Of a DNA stretch of 64,000 bases, positions 9,782 through 19,367 are shown in pieces. The notes under the pieces were generated by a model. The model had not been told where the DNA came from, ran no database searches, and saw only the letters and a list, made by a program, of their open reading frames with translations. The stretch is from positions 81,041 to 145,040 of the forward strand of contig JAFXXN010000160.1 of assembly GCA_017542245.1 (NCBI GenBank). The letters are read 5' to 3'. Source of the stretch: Lachnospiraceae bacterium (GTDB lineage Bacteria; Bacillota; Clostridia; Lachnospirales; Lachnospiraceae). Position 1 is the first letter of the stretch, and each line of letters begins with the position of its first letter. Both the position numbers and the translations under genes were made by a program.

Positions 9782-11119
9782 ATGGAGTCGGAAGTGGCTA
9801 ATAAGGGTGATGACAGAAAAGTAAGGACTATAACCTGTTCATTCTGTGGGAAAAAGCAGGATCAGGTAAAGAGGCTTTTCTCAGGTATCGATGATACCTT
9901 TATATGTGATGAGTGCGTAAATCTGTGTGCAGAGATTCTTGATGAAGAGTATTTTGACGATGTAGACGGTTCTGATGCAAATAATTCCGAGCTTATGGGC
10001 GATATCAATCTGCTTAAACCGGTAGAGATCAAGAATTTCCTGGATGAATATGTTATCGGACAGGAAGACGCAAAGAAAATTCTTTCAGTTGCTGTTTACA
10101 ATCATTATAAACGTGTACTTTCAGTAAAGGAAACAGATGTAGAACTCCAGAAGAGTAATATTCTTATGATAGGTTCCACCGGTTCCGGAAAGACGTATCT
10201 TGCGCAGACTTTGGCAAAAATACTTAATGTTCCTTTTGCTATTGCAGATGCCACCACACTTACAGAAGCCGGATATGTCGGAGAAGATGTTGAAAATATC
10301 CTTCTTAAACTGATCCAGGCTGCAGATTATGATGTGGAAAGAGCGCAGTATGGTATAGTTTATATCGATGAGATAGACAAGATTACAAAGAAATCGGAAA
10401 ACGTATCCATTACACGTGATGTTTCAGGAGAGGGTGTTCAGCAGGCACTTTTGAAAATCCTTGAAGGAACTATTGCATCCGTTCCCCCTCAGGGTGGGAG
10501 AAAGCATCCTCATCAGGATCTTATAAGGATAGATACTACAAATATCCTGTTTATCTGCGGCGGTGCATTTGACGGATTAGAGAAGATAATTGAATCCAGA
10601 ATAGGAAGAAAATCTTTGGGATTCAATGCTGAGATAAACGAAAAACAAAACCTTGAAATAGGTGAAATGTTCAGACAGGTTCTTCCGGAGGATCTTATCA
10701 AATACGGTCTGATCCCCGAGTTTGTCGGTCGTGTACCTGTTGTGGCAGCACTTGATATGCTTGATCAGAAAGCTTTGGTAGATATTCTTTCAAAACCTAA
10801 GAATGCTCTTACCAAACAGTATAAGAAACTGTTTGAGCTGGACGATGTAGAACTGGAGTTTGAACCTGAAGCGTTGGAGATTATAGCAAAGAAGTCATTT
10901 GAGCGCAAGACCGGAGCAAGAGGCTTACGTGCCATCTGCGAAGGAATAATGATGGATGCTATGTATGAAGCTCCTTCTGATCTGACGGTTGTAAAATGTA
11001 TTATTACAAAGGAAGCAGCAGAGGGCACCGACAAGCCGAAGCTTGTTTATTCGCAGAACGGTTTAAAAAGAAAGCCCATATTCCGCAACCGTACTATGAA
11101 AAAAATACAAGCTTCGTAA
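9782..11119 (+). CDS. clpX: ATP-dependent Clp protease ATP-binding subunit ClpX
   Basis: An AAA+ unfoldase that feeds substrates to ClpP. The N-terminal zinc-binding domain is clear ([15 protein letters not shown] followed by CDECVNLC). Walker A is [12 protein letters not shown] and Walker B YIDEIDKI, with a pore-loop region [12 protein letters not shown] and sensor motif EFVGRVPV. The length, about 445 residues, is slightly over the usual 410-425. The start is uncertain: ATG 9782 has only a weak upstream site, while GTG 9794 has GGAG six bases upstream and would give [10 protein letters not shown]. In many Clostridia lon follows clpX; here the next gene is engB. Confidence 0.96.
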   Translation: MESEVANKGDDRKVRTITCSFCGKKQDQVKRLFSGIDDTFICDECVNLCAEILDEEYFDDVDGSDANNSELMGDINLLKPVEIKNFLDEYVIGQEDAKKILSVAVYNHYKRVLSVKETDVELQKSNILMIGSTGSGKTYLAQTLAKILNVPFAIADATTLTEAGYVGEDVENILLKLIQAADYDVERAQYGIVYIDEIDKITKKSENVSITRDVSGEGVQQALLKILEGTIASVPPQGGRKHPHQDLIRIDTTNILFICGGAFDGLEKIIESRIGRKSLGFNAEINEKQNLEIGEMFRQVLPEDLIKYGLIPEFVGRVPVVAALDMLDQKALVDILSKPKNALTKQYKKLFELDDVELEFEPEALEIIAKKSFERKTGARGLRAICEGIMMDAMYEAPSDLTVVKCIITKEAAEGTDKPKLVYSQNGLKRKPIFRNRTMKKIQAS

Positions 11120-11137
11120 GCTCAGAATTTTCTGAGC
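11120..11137 (+). terminator. Short hairpin after clpX
   Basis: GCTCAGAA pairs with TTCTGAGC around a 2-nt centre. No T-tract follows, so it may slow RNA decay or pause transcription rather than terminate it. Confidence 0.45.
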
Positions 11138-11180
11138 ACCGGAATAATTGGAGAAGCACCAAAAGCTTAGAAATTTAGCG

Positions 11181-11209
11181 AAAGAGCTCAAGCTTTGCTT
11201 GAGCTCTTT
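11181..11209 (+). terminator. Strong hairpin between clpX and engB
   Basis: A 13-bp perfect stem, AAAGAGCTCAAGC with GCTTGAGCTCTTT around TTT, followed by a T-poor tail. It may act as a partial terminator or attenuator ahead of engB. Confidence 0.5.
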
Positions 11210-11242
11210 GTTAAAATTCTGATCATTGGAAGGAGTTACAAT

Positions 11243-11872
11243 ATGGTAATAAAGAGTGCGGAACTGGAGACGGTGTGCGGTATTACCAGCACATTGCCCA
11301 AAAATCTGCTTCCGGAGTTTGCTTTTTCAGGGAAATCCAATGTGGGAAAATCTTCTCTTATAAATGCACTGATGTTGAGAAAAAACCTTGCAAGGACTTC
11401 CGGTCAGCCGGGAAAAACACAGACAATAAATTATTTTAAAGTCAATAACGCATTTTATTGTGTGGATCTTCCGGGATACGGATATGCAAAAGTTTCAAAA
11501 GAAATCAAGGCAAAGTGGGGAAAAATGATTGAGAAGTACCTGAAGACATCGAAGGTATTGCAGACAGTTTTTCTTCTTATAGATATAAGACACGAACCCG
11601 GAGAAAATGATAAAATAATGTTTGACTGGATAAATGCAAATGGATTTTCCCCGGTGATAATCTGCACAAAGGCAGATAAGATAAGCCGGGCACAGATACA
11701 GCATCATGTTTCAGTTATCCGGAAGGGATTAAAGGCATCAGGTGATGTAAAAATAATCCCTTTTTCAGCCGAAACCAAGCAGGGACGTGATGAGATCTGG
11801 GCATTTATGGACGAAAAGATAGAACGTTTCGAGGATATGGCACAGGTGGTCATTTCAGAAGACGGCCAATAA
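11243..11872 (+). CDS. engB: Ribosome biogenesis GTP-binding protein EngB (YsxC/YihA)
   Basis: A small essential GTPase needed for late 50S assembly. G1 is GKSNVGKSSL, G3 is DLPGYGYA and G4 is TKADK. The length of 209 residues fits the family (about 195-210). I chose ATG 11243 because AAGGAG lies seven bases upstream; the longer in-frame version from 11195 would run through the preceding hairpin. The 3' end overlaps the convergent DUF4364 gene by 23 bases. Confidence 0.93.
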   Translation: MVIKSAELETVCGITSTLPKNLLPEFAFSGKSNVGKSSLINALMLRKNLARTSGQPGKTQTINYFKVNNAFYCVDLPGYGYAKVSKEIKAKWGKMIEKYLKTSKVLQTVFLLIDIRHEPGENDKIMFDWINANGFSPVIICTKADKISRAQIQHHVSVIRKGLKASGDVKIIPFSAETKQGRDEIWAFMDEKIERFEDMAQVVISEDGQ

Positions 11873-12365
11873 GCAAGGGGTAGAGATCTTCAGAAGCAGA
11901 TTTCCAGTTAGAACAAATTCTTTTTGCAGAGGCTTCTGTAGAAGAGGTAACATTCATCTCCAAAATGGTAGTTCCGTTTTCCTCTATGCAGAGATTGGAA
12001 ATATACTGATCGAGACCAAACTGATAATATTTACTTCTTACAGAGTAATCCTCATGTATGGAAAATTTATTTTCTTTTATGTATAGATCAATATCTTCTT
12101 TCATGCTTTGGGATATTTCTCCCGAAAGAAGTCTTAGGACATTGCGGCCTTCACCGGTAATGCTGTAAAGGGTTTTGCCGTGAACAGTACTGTCAGAGAT
12201 ATAACCGTCTGCAAGAAGTTCACCCAGATTCTGCTGGAATGTGAAATAATCGGTATAATCGTCTTTTAAAAGAAAGAAGCTCAGCCTGTTCGTAGTCAGA
12301 GGGACATCGACCTTAGACAGGAGATAGAGAGTAGAGATTTTATAGATTTTTTCTGTTTCTTTCAT
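11850..12365 (-). CDS. DUF4364 family winged-helix protein
   Basis: A 171-residue protein matching the DUF4364 family, found mainly in Clostridia. The N-terminal 80 residues look like a winged helix-turn-helix (LYLLSKVDVPLTTNRLSF, then LGELLADGYI and the wing YSITGEGRNVL), as in PadR/MarR-like regulators. The C-terminal half resembles a ligand or dimerisation domain. It is one of the few minus-strand genes, convergent with engB and divergent from cca. A GAAAGG sequence upstream of the ATG could serve as ribosome binding site. It is a probable transcription regulator with unknown targets. Confidence 0.75.
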   Translation of the reverse strand: MKETEKIYKISTLYLLSKVDVPLTTNRLSFFLLKDDYTDYFTFQQNLGELLADGYISDSTVHGKTLYSITGEGRNVLRLLSGEISQSMKEDIDLYIKENKFSIHEDYSVRSKYYQFGLDQYISNLCIEENGTTILEMNVTSSTEASAKRICSNWKSASEDLYPLLIGRLLK

Positions 12366-12547
12366 GGTATGTACCTTTCATGGCTGTATGGGTATATCCG
12401 GATACATGTTTGGACTTATGTCAAAAGAGATTTAATTCTTATCCGGACAGGAACAGTATACAACGATTTTATTAAAAGTGCAAGAGAATGCTTATACGGT
12501 AATTTAGGACAAAGTCCGGGAAATATGTTAAGAAAGGAGGCGCCCCT

Positions 12548-13816
12548 ATGATCCGCATAGAGATACCGGAAGATGTGAATATGATCATCTCATCGTTAAG
12601 AGCAGAAGGTTATGAAGCTTATGCGGTCGGCGGATGTGTAAGGGACTGTCTTCTTGGAGTTGAACCAAAGGATTGGGATATAACAACTTCTGCATTACCG
12701 GAGGCTGTAAAGAGCATTTTCCCGAGGACTATAGATACCGGGATAAAGCACGGAACAGTAACCGTAATGGTACACGGAACGGGTTACGAAGTCACTACTT
12801 ACAGAGTGGACGGAAAGTATCTTGACGGAAGGCATCCGGAAAATGTTTCTTTTACCAGGTGTCTGGATGAAGATCTTAAAAGGCGGGATTTTACCATAAA
12901 CGCTTTTGTGTACAGTGAAGAAACAGGAATAAAGGATCTTTTTGGAGGACTTGAAGATTTAAAGAACGGGATAATACGCTGTGTCGGTAACCCTGAAGAA
13001 CGCTTCGGAGAAGATGCTTTAAGGATACTGAGGGCGGTCAGGTTTGCAGCAAAACTGGGATTTGAGATAGAGCCGGAAACCTATAGGGCAGCTGTTACTT
13101 TAAGGAAAAATCTGAATCTGGTCAGCAGTGAAAGGATAAAGGCAGAGCTGGATAAGATACTCATCTCGGATAATCCCGGACATCTTTGCCTTTTAAAGGA
13201 AATGAGAATCTCGGATGTAATAATACCAGAGATTAATCAGGTAGAAGACAGACTGCTGAAAGAACCCCTTGAACAATGTGAAAGGGACTTAACTATCAGA
13301 TGGATCGTGCTTGGATATATTTTAGAAAAGAAAGCTTTTAGCGGTGCGGCAGGGCAGGTAATGCATCGGCTAAAATTTGATAACAGGACGTTTAATAAGG
13401 GAGAGCTGTTTATCAGACTTTCCGGAATGGAACTGCCACGTAAAAAAGCGGAAACGTCTGTTTCCAATCCGGGTAAAACCGAAAAAGAATACAGAATTCT
13501 TTGCAGAAAGCTTATACATAATACCGGAGCTGAGAATTTGTCCGGCTTTATTTCATACTGTGAAGCTCTTTCTTCTGTTTTCCCGGAGTTTAAGAATGAT
13601 TATTCATATCTGAGGCAGGAAACAGAGGATATAATAGATAAAAAAGAGTGTACGGATCTAAAGGATCTTAAAGTAAACGGAAAGGATATCATTTTAGCTA
13701 CCGGAGTTAACGGTGCCGAGGTAGGAAAAAGGCTTGATGCACTTCTTGAAATGGTACTTTCGGATCCCGGATTAAACAACAGAGAAACGCTTCTTGAAGC
13801 TGTCGGAAAAATGTGA
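12548..13816 (+). CDS. cca: CCA tRNA nucleotidyltransferase / poly(A) polymerase family
   Basis: Adds or repairs the 3' CCA of tRNAs. The class II nucleotidyltransferase signature is seen near the N-terminus: YAVGGCVRDCLLG followed by KDWDITTSALPE, whose DxD aspartates bind metal. The RRDFTINAF motif and the neck region GEDALRILRAVRFAAKLGF follow. The length of 422 residues is normal, and a strong AAGGAGG precedes the ATG. The C-terminal third is diverged, so a CCA-adding activity rather than a split A- or CC-adding one is inferred. A PEGA-domain gene follows 23 bases later. Confidence 0.92.
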   Translation: MIRIEIPEDVNMIISSLRAEGYEAYAVGGCVRDCLLGVEPKDWDITTSALPEAVKSIFPRTIDTGIKHGTVTVMVHGTGYEVTTYRVDGKYLDGRHPENVSFTRCLDEDLKRRDFTINAFVYSEETGIKDLFGGLEDLKNGIIRCVGNPEERFGEDALRILRAVRFAAKLGFEIEPETYRAAVTLRKNLNLVSSERIKAELDKILISDNPGHLCLLKEMRISDVIIPEINQVEDRLLKEPLEQCERDLTIRWIVLGYILEKKAFSGAAGQVMHRLKFDNRTFNKGELFIRLSGMELPRKKAETSVSNPGKTEKEYRILCRKLIHNTGAENLSGFISYCEALSSVFPEFKNDYSYLRQETEDIIDKKECTDLKDLKVNGKDIILATGVNGAEVGKRLDALLEMVLSDPGLNNRETLLEAVGKM

Positions 13817-13839
13817 TTTGCATAGCGGTAAGGAGGTAG

Positions 13840-14991
13840 ATGGGTACGGAAAATTATAAAAGAATACTTATACTCTGTGCCGTGCTTGCTGTCGGGATAG
13901 TAGCCATATCCGTGATTTTTACGCTAAAAGGCGATGATAAGGATAAAGGAAAAAAGAATGGGAAGGGTACGGCTAATGAAAAATTTGACCCGGATGGGAC
14001 CGTAAACGGACGTACGCCGCAGGATGTTATCATAAAAAACATAGATCTTGATTCTTCCGAGATAACCGTAGAAGACATAGAAACGGGAGAAAACAGAAAG
14101 CTGGTCTTTACCGGAGGTTCGGATATAAGAACAAAAACAGGGAGAATTATCTCAGCGGCCATGCTTGGTGTGGGAAATATAGTAAAAATTACCAGTGATG
14201 AAGAAAATAAGCTTATTTCCCTTTACGGTCACGATAAGGTATGGAGTTATAAGAATATCGAGAGGATAAGAATAGAGGAAAATCCGAAAAAGATTGAAGT
14301 CGGAAACAGTATATACAGATATGACAGGCTTAACGTACTTAATGAAGATGAATTTATTGATATAAAGAGCCTTATCACAGACGGGACCGATGTACTTGAT
14401 ATGTATGGTATTGACGACAGGGTATATCTTATTAAGGTAAATACCGGGCACGGATACCTGACATTAATGAATCAGGAAGATTTTACCGGCGGGACAATTT
14501 CTTACGGAGTAGGAAAAAGTACTGAGATTACAGAAGATATTAAGCTTACCTTAAGGGAAGGCGATTACAATATAAGAATTGAGAAAGACGGTAATGAAGC
14601 TGCGGCTACCGTGAGGATAAAAAATAACGAGACAACAGCATTTGATCTTACCGGGTACGGACTTGAACCTGTGACATATCAGGAAATAACCTTTAAAATT
14701 TCTCCCGAGGAGAGTGACCTGTATATAGACGGTGTAAAGACTCCTTTTAAAGATCCTGTAAAATTAAGTATCGGGCATCATGAGATAGAAGCTGTTCTCG
14801 GTGGATATAACGATTATAAGGGAAGCATAGAAGTTGGGGACGGCAGTACGGTGAAAATGATATCCCTGTCACCGGCACCTGAAGAAAAGCCGGAGGACAT
14901 AGTATATGACGATACGCCTCCCGAAGAAGAGGATAAGGAAAGTGACAGTACGGATGTAACACCGACTGCCCCTCCTGTAAACGATTCCTGA
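13840..14991 (+). CDS. Membrane-anchored PEGA-domain protein, truncated by an in-frame TGA
   Basis: A protein with one N-terminal membrane anchor (residues 8-29) and an extracellular part. A PEGA-like domain, ISPEESDLYIDGVKTPF with IGHHEIEAVLGGYNDYKG, lies near residues 285-340, followed by an acidic, Pro/Thr-rich stretch. The start ATG has AAGGAGG just upstream. Translation meets TGA at 14989-14991, yet the same frame stays open to 15582 and encodes a second PEGA domain. The surrounding codons (GAT TCC TGA TCC GGA AAG) suggest the TGA replaced a sense codon such as GGA. PEGA proteins are usually surface-associated; the role of this one is unknown. Confidence 0.75.
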   Translation: MGTENYKRILILCAVLAVGIVAISVIFTLKGDDKDKGKKNGKGTANEKFDPDGTVNGRTPQDVIIKNIDLDSSEITVEDIETGENRKLVFTGGSDIRTKTGRIISAAMLGVGNIVKITSDEENKLISLYGHDKVWSYKNIERIRIEENPKKIEVGNSIYRYDRLNVLNEDEFIDIKSLITDGTDVLDMYGIDDRVYLIKVNTGHGYLTLMNQEDFTGGTISYGVGKSTEITEDIKLTLREGDYNIRIEKDGNEAAATVRIKNNETTAFDLTGYGLEPVTYQEITFKISPEESDLYIDGVKTPFKDPVKLSIGHHEIEAVLGGYNDYKGSIEVGDGSTVKMISLSPAPEEKPEDIVYDDTPPEEEDKESDSTDVTPTAPPVNDS

Positions 14992-15582
14992 TCCGGAAAG
15001 ACCGGGGAAGGAACTGATAATGCCGATCTGTCGGAGTACTCCGGAGTAAACATACCGGATACTACAAGTGATGATGGGGATAACGGCGATATTGAAGTAA
15101 TAGACGGTGACAAAAGCGGATCGGAAAAAACAGGAAATTCCGGCGGAAACGGAGAAAAAACCGGGAACGGCAGTGGGGATAATGGTCAGGGAAATGTTTC
15201 CATTACAATAAGCGGAGATACTTCCGTAGACGGAAATGAAGAAGATGCCGATATGGATGACTTTGAAAATGATGAGGAAGACTCTGATGAAAACGACAGC
15301 AACGGAGGAGATCCACAAGAAGACCAACAGGGAGGAAATTCCCAGACAACGGATAACGGGAAAGGAAAACTTATCTTAAGAACGTCTGAAGGAACTGAAA
15401 TCTATATAGACGGGAAATATGCAGGAAAAATAACCGGAGGAGAACTGAGGATAGCAAAACCTTCAGGGACAATAAAGCTTGAGCTTAGGAAACCGGGATA
15501 TGTTACAAAGGAATACACGCTGACCCTCGATGATGAGGAGGAAGAGGAACTGTATAAATTTCCTGATATGACTCCGGAATAA
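14992..15582 (+). pseudogene. Detached C-terminal part of the PEGA-domain protein
   Basis: This is in frame with the preceding gene and open throughout, about 196 codons. It encodes a Gly/Ser/Asp-rich low-complexity linker and then a second PEGA domain, GKLILRTSEGTEIYIDGKYA with IKLELRKPGYVTKEYTL. No ribosome binding site precedes the internal ATG at 15253, so independent translation is unlikely. The segment looks like the intact original C-terminus of a 580-codon gene cut by a single stop; readthrough or a sequencing error remain possible. Confidence 0.7.
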
Positions 15583-15720
15583 AAAACGAATTAGAGTCAT
15601 ATAATTTGCCACGAAACAGGTTGAAATTATGACCGAAGAGTATTAAAATCTCATCTGAGACTTAAAAGTCAGGAACAAAAGGTTTTGACAGTAAGCATAA
15701 ATAAAGAAAGGAAAGAAAGT

Positions 15721-16653
15721 ATGAACACAAATTTTAAAGTTCCATCGGGACTGATCAAGGGAGTTATAGTTATAGCCATACTTGTCCTATTGGGGCTGAA
15801 CTCATTCTACACCATTAACGAGCAGGAAGCCGCCGTGGTCACAACATTCGGTATAGCATCCGCAACAACCGATTCGGGACTTCATTTTAAGATACCTTTT
15901 GTACAGAAAGTCCAGAAGGTCGATACGACCATAAAGGGCTTCCCTATCGGATATGATGCACAGACAAATAATTCAATTGAGGATGAATCACTTATGATCA
16001 CCTCTGACTTTAACTTTGTAAATGTCGACTTTTATGTAGAGTACAGAGTAACCGATCCCGTAAAGGCTCTTTATGCTTCGGAAAACTATGAGGCAATTCT
16101 GAAGACTATAGCACAGTCAAGTATAAGAGCAGAAATCGGTTCTTTCGATGTTGACAGTGTTATTACAACCGGAAAGAGTGAAATTCAGGCACATATCCGC
16201 GAGAAGATAACACGGCATCTTGAGCAGCATGACATAGGCATAACACTTATCAATATTACAATCCAGGATGCCGAGCCTCCGACAGCAGAGGTACTTGAGG
16301 CATTCATGAATGTTGAATCGGCAAAACAGGGTGCGGAAACCGCAGTTAATAACGCAAACAAGTATCGTAACGAACAGATTCCCGCAGCTGAAGCTGAAGT
16401 TGATAAGGTTCTTAAAGAAGCTGAGTCTACAAAGGAAGCACGTATTAATGAGGCTCAGGGACAGGCATCAAGATTTAACGAAATTTATAATGAATACAAG
16501 AAATATCCTTTGATAACAAAACAGCGTATGTTCTTTGAAGCAATGGAAGAACTTCTTCCGGATCTTAAGGTTATTATCGACGGTTCAGAAAGCACTTCAA
16601 TAGAGAAGCTTCTTCCCTTAGAGTCCTTAACCGGAACAGGAAATGATAATTGA
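15721..16653 (+). CDS. hflK: HflK-like SPFH/band 7 membrane protein
   Basis: A stomatin/prohibitin-type (SPFH) protein with one N-terminal transmembrane segment (about residues 9-28). The band 7 domain follows (TINEQEAAVVTTFG, then GLHFKIPFVQKV), with an Ala/Glu-rich coiled coil near residues 200-260 (AEAEVDKVLKEAESTKEAR). HflK and HflC form a membrane cage around FtsH and modulate its proteolysis. Start 15721 is preferred over 15685, as AAGGAAAG lies upstream. The hflC-like gene follows after 22 bases, giving the conserved pair. Assignment to HflK rather than HflC rests on gene order and similarity of layout. Confidence 0.85.
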   Translation: MNTNFKVPSGLIKGVIVIAILVLLGLNSFYTINEQEAAVVTTFGIASATTDSGLHFKIPFVQKVQKVDTTIKGFPIGYDAQTNNSIEDESLMITSDFNFVNVDFYVEYRVTDPVKALYASENYEAILKTIAQSSIRAEIGSFDVDSVITTGKSEIQAHIREKITRHLEQHDIGITLINITIQDAEPPTAEVLEAFMNVESAKQGAETAVNNANKYRNEQIPAAEAEVDKVLKEAESTKEARINEAQGQASRFNEIYNEYKKYPLITKQRMFFEAMEELLPDLKVIIDGSESTSIEKLLPLESLTGTGNDN

Positions 16654-16675
16654 TTGAGAAAAAAAGGAGAAAAAT

Positions 16676-17614
16676 ATGAGCGAGTTTAATAATGATCCCA
16701 AAGGCGCTAAGGCCGGAGATGATAATATAGAACATATACGTCAGCCAAAGTCAAAGGCACCGCTTATAATCTTTGCTATCATTCTTGTCATCGGTATTTT
16801 GGTGGGAATGAATTCTTTGGTTGTTACAAAAGAAAATGAGTATACACTTATCAAACAGTTCGGAAAAGTAGAGAGAGTGCTTGTCAGTGCAGGTTTATCA
16901 TTCAGGATTCCGTTTATCCAGACTACTGATACACTTCCTAAAACCATGCTTCTGTATGATCTTACCGCATCGGACGTTATCACACAGGATAAGAAAACCA
17001 TGGTTGTAGACAGTTATGTATTATGGAAGATCAACGATCCTCTTAAGTTTACTCAGACATTGACAAATATTTCAAATGCCGAGGGTCGTATAAATACTAT
17101 AGTTTATAACTCTATGAAAAATATCATAAGCAGTATGAACCAGAGTGAGGTTATCAGTTCTCGTGACGGAATACTTAGCCAGGCAATAATGAATAATATC
17201 GGTTCAAGTGTTGAACAGTACGGTATAGAGCTTGTAACGGTAGAAACAAAGCATCTCGATCTTCCGAGTGATAATAAAGCTGCTGTTTATGAGCGTATGA
17301 TCTCTGAAAGAAATAATATAGCTGCTTCGTATACTGCTTCAGGTGAATCGGACGCAAAGATGATCCGTACCAAAACCGATAATGAGATTGTTGTAAGCGT
17401 TTCTGAGGCAGAGGCAAAGGCAGAAAAGATTATCGCAGAAGGTGAGGCAGAGTACATGAGGATTCTTTCCGAAGTATATAATACACCTGACAGGGCTGAG
17501 TTCTATACATTTGTAAGAGCACTTGATGCCGCAAAGAAGTCTATGAAGGGAAATAAAACCCTGATTTTAAGTAAAGATTCTCCTCTTGCAGAGATTTTTA
17601 ATAAAATTGATTAA
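16676..17614 (+). CDS. hflC: HflC-like SPFH/band 7 membrane protein
   Basis: The partner of the preceding hflK. A short hydrophilic N-terminus is followed by a transmembrane helix at about residues 30-48, then the SPFH domain (VTKENEYTLIKQFGKVERV, then GLSFRIPFIQ) and a coiled-coil region with AEAKAEKIIAEGEAEYMRIL, typical of HflC. The length of 312 residues is typical. AAAAGGAG precedes the ATG. Together the two proteins should form the HflKC complex regulating FtsH. Confidence 0.87.
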   Translation: MSEFNNDPKGAKAGDDNIEHIRQPKSKAPLIIFAIILVIGILVGMNSLVVTKENEYTLIKQFGKVERVLVSAGLSFRIPFIQTTDTLPKTMLLYDLTASDVITQDKKTMVVDSYVLWKINDPLKFTQTLTNISNAEGRINTIVYNSMKNIISSMNQSEVISSRDGILSQAIMNNIGSSVEQYGIELVTVETKHLDLPSDNKAAVYERMISERNNIAASYTASGESDAKMIRTKTDNEIVVSVSEAEAKAEKIIAEGEAEYMRILSEVYNTPDRAEFYTFVRALDAAKKSMKGNKTLILSKDSPLAEIFNKID

Positions 17615-17702
17615 AAAACTCAGAATTTTCACAATTATGGTATATCATTTTGCCATTCACAGCAGGTATTGTTAAGATACAGCTGATTATATCGAAAGGA
17701 AA

Positions 17703-18851
17703 ATGAAAATGAAAAAGTTTTTGGCAATCGTATTATGTGCTGCATTATGTTTTTCGCTTGCAGCATGCAGTAAGAGTGAGAACAGTGGGGACGGAACTGA
17801 AAGTACTACAAGCGCTCCCTTAAAGACATCCGTAGAGGAAGGCGTAAACCTTATTACGGGATACAAAACAGGGAGTGTTACTTTAGGACAGTATACCGGC
17901 CTGACATATAAACCTCTGTCAACAGAGGTTACCGATGAGGAAGTTCAGCAGGAACTTGAAGATTATCTTTATTCCTATAAATCAAAGGTTGAAGTTACCG
18001 ACAGAGATACGGTTCAGACCGGAGATGTAGTTGATATTGATTATGAAGGTCTGAAGGACGGAGTTGCTTTTGACGGAGGTACCGGAAATACCAGTGCACT
18101 TCAGATAGGTTCGGGAAAGTTTATCCCCGGATTTGAGGATGCGCTTATAGGACATAAAAAGGGAACTTCATTCTCGATAGATGTTACATTCCCCGAGAAT
18201 TATAAAAATACCGACCTTGCGGGACAGCCGGCAGTATTTAATATAACTCTTAACGGAATATATACATATATTATACCTGAAGCTACCGATGAGTTTATTG
18301 CCGAAAAGACAACAAATAAGTATACTACCGTTGAGGCTTATAAAGAAAACATCAGGAACCAGAAAAAGGAAGAAAAGGAAGAGGATGCAGCTATCCAGAA
18401 GGAATATGACCTTATCCAGAAGCTTATTGATGTAACAACCTACAATATAGATATGGAATCTGAAATTCAGAGAGGTTATGAAAGCCTTATAGAGTATAAC
18501 AACAGCATGACCATGGCAACATACGGAATGGACGCTGCAGGATTCTATTATTCATACTACGGAGTTCCGCTTGACCAGTATGAACAGCTTATGCGTAATC
18601 AGGCTGAGTTTTCGGTAAAATATGAATTTGCCCGTTCGGCTATAGTTGAGGCAGAGAACTTTACTGTAACTGATGATGAGATAACAGAACTTGCCAATAA
18701 ACAGATGACACAATATGGTTATTCGACCTTGGATGAATTCTATACCGCTCTTGAGTCTGCAAACGGTGTGGAAGCAAAGTTGTTTTTGACAGAACAGGTT
18801 AAACTTAATAAAGCAACAGACCTTATTCTTTCAACAGCTATTCCGGAATAA
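17703..18851 (+). CDS. Exported trigger-factor-like FKBP-type prolyl isomerase lipoprotein
   Basis: A signal peptide ends in the lipobox SLAAC (cysteine at residue 22), so the protein is predicted to be lipidated on the outer face of the membrane. From about residue 100 it carries an FKBP-type domain similar to that of trigger factor: GDVVDIDYEGLKDGVAFDGG, then GSGKFIPGFEDALIGHKKG and FPENYKNTDLAGQPAVF. The C-terminal 150 residues resemble the trigger factor helical arms. It is therefore an extracytoplasmic folding factor, built like trigger factor without the ribosome-binding domain. The start has GAAAGG upstream; the adjacent ATG at 17709 is an alternative. Confidence 0.85.
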   Translation: MKMKKFLAIVLCAALCFSLAACSKSENSGDGTESTTSAPLKTSVEEGVNLITGYKTGSVTLGQYTGLTYKPLSTEVTDEEVQQELEDYLYSYKSKVEVTDRDTVQTGDVVDIDYEGLKDGVAFDGGTGNTSALQIGSGKFIPGFEDALIGHKKGTSFSIDVTFPENYKNTDLAGQPAVFNITLNGIYTYIIPEATDEFIAEKTTNKYTTVEAYKENIRNQKKEEKEEDAAIQKEYDLIQKLIDVTTYNIDMESEIQRGYESLIEYNNSMTMATYGMDAAGFYYSYYGVPLDQYEQLMRNQAEFSVKYEFARSAIVEAENFTVTDDEITELANKQMTQYGYSTLDEFYTALESANGVEAKLFLTEQVKLNKATDLILSTAIPE

Positions 18852-18916
18852 AGAAAAGTATTGTGGTATTTAAAAATATTTTTGTTAAGTTTTTAAAGAA
18901 ATTGAAAATATAGTTC

Positions 18917-18945
18917 TTGACATTTTGGAGTATCTAATATATTAT
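18917..18945 (+). promoter_or_regulatory. Promoter of the valS T-box leader
   Basis: TTGACA (18917-18922), a 17-nt spacer and TATTAT (18940-18945), placed to start transcription just ahead of T-box stem I. Confidence 0.7.
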
Positions 18946-18964
18946 ATAGCCATATTTGAAATGC

Positions 18965-19317
18965 AATGACGGAGAGGATTAGTTAAATGGAAGTGTCAGA
19001 GAGAACGGCCCAAGGCTGAAAGGCTGTTTCATGAAAGTTTAATGAAGGTAGCTCCTGAGCAGTGTTTCTGAATGAAATCTTTTAGCTTCGGCATCATTTA
19101 GGTTTGTGTATAAAGCATAGGATGCAGAGAAAGTTTTAAGAGAATGAAGTAGGAAACATCGGGAAGTCCCGTTACAGACGAGCAGCTTGTTTGAGCTTGC
19201 GTAAATGAGACCGGATTGAGAGTTTGTGTTGGATTTGATCATGCAGCTCCCCGGTGAATTAAGGTGGTATCACGATAGCCCTCATCGTCCTTATGCGGTG
19301 GGGGCTTATATTTTTTA
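18965..19317 (+). promoter_or_regulatory. T-box riboswitch of valS
   Basis: The long leader carries the T-box sequence AATTAAGGTGGTATCACG (19258-19275), immediately followed by a terminator. Upstream, a stem I region (from about 18969, with an AGAGAG element) and a stem-III-like GGGAAGTCCCGTTACAG at 19161-19177 are recognisable. Uncharged tRNA should pair with the specifier and with the T-box bulge, stabilise the antiterminator and allow transcription of valS, so the expected specifier is a valine codon (GUN). I could not place the specifier codon with certainty by eye. Confidence 0.85.
19277..19317 (+). terminator. T-box-controlled terminator
   Basis: AGCCCTCATCG (19277-19287) pairs with CGGTGGGGGCT (19296-19306) using two G-U pairs, followed by a T-rich run at 19311-19316. 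Its 5' arm is the strand an antiterminator would need. Confidence 0.75.
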
Positions 19318-19367
19318 TATTATGGGTTAGGGTTACTGTTTTGACCGGAAAACCCTAAATGTAACAG

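Noticed and set aside
14989-14991. Selenocysteine insertion at the in-frame TGA.
   Set aside because: The flanking sequence is low-complexity with no redox motif, and no selenocysteine insertion hairpin was recognised just downstream.
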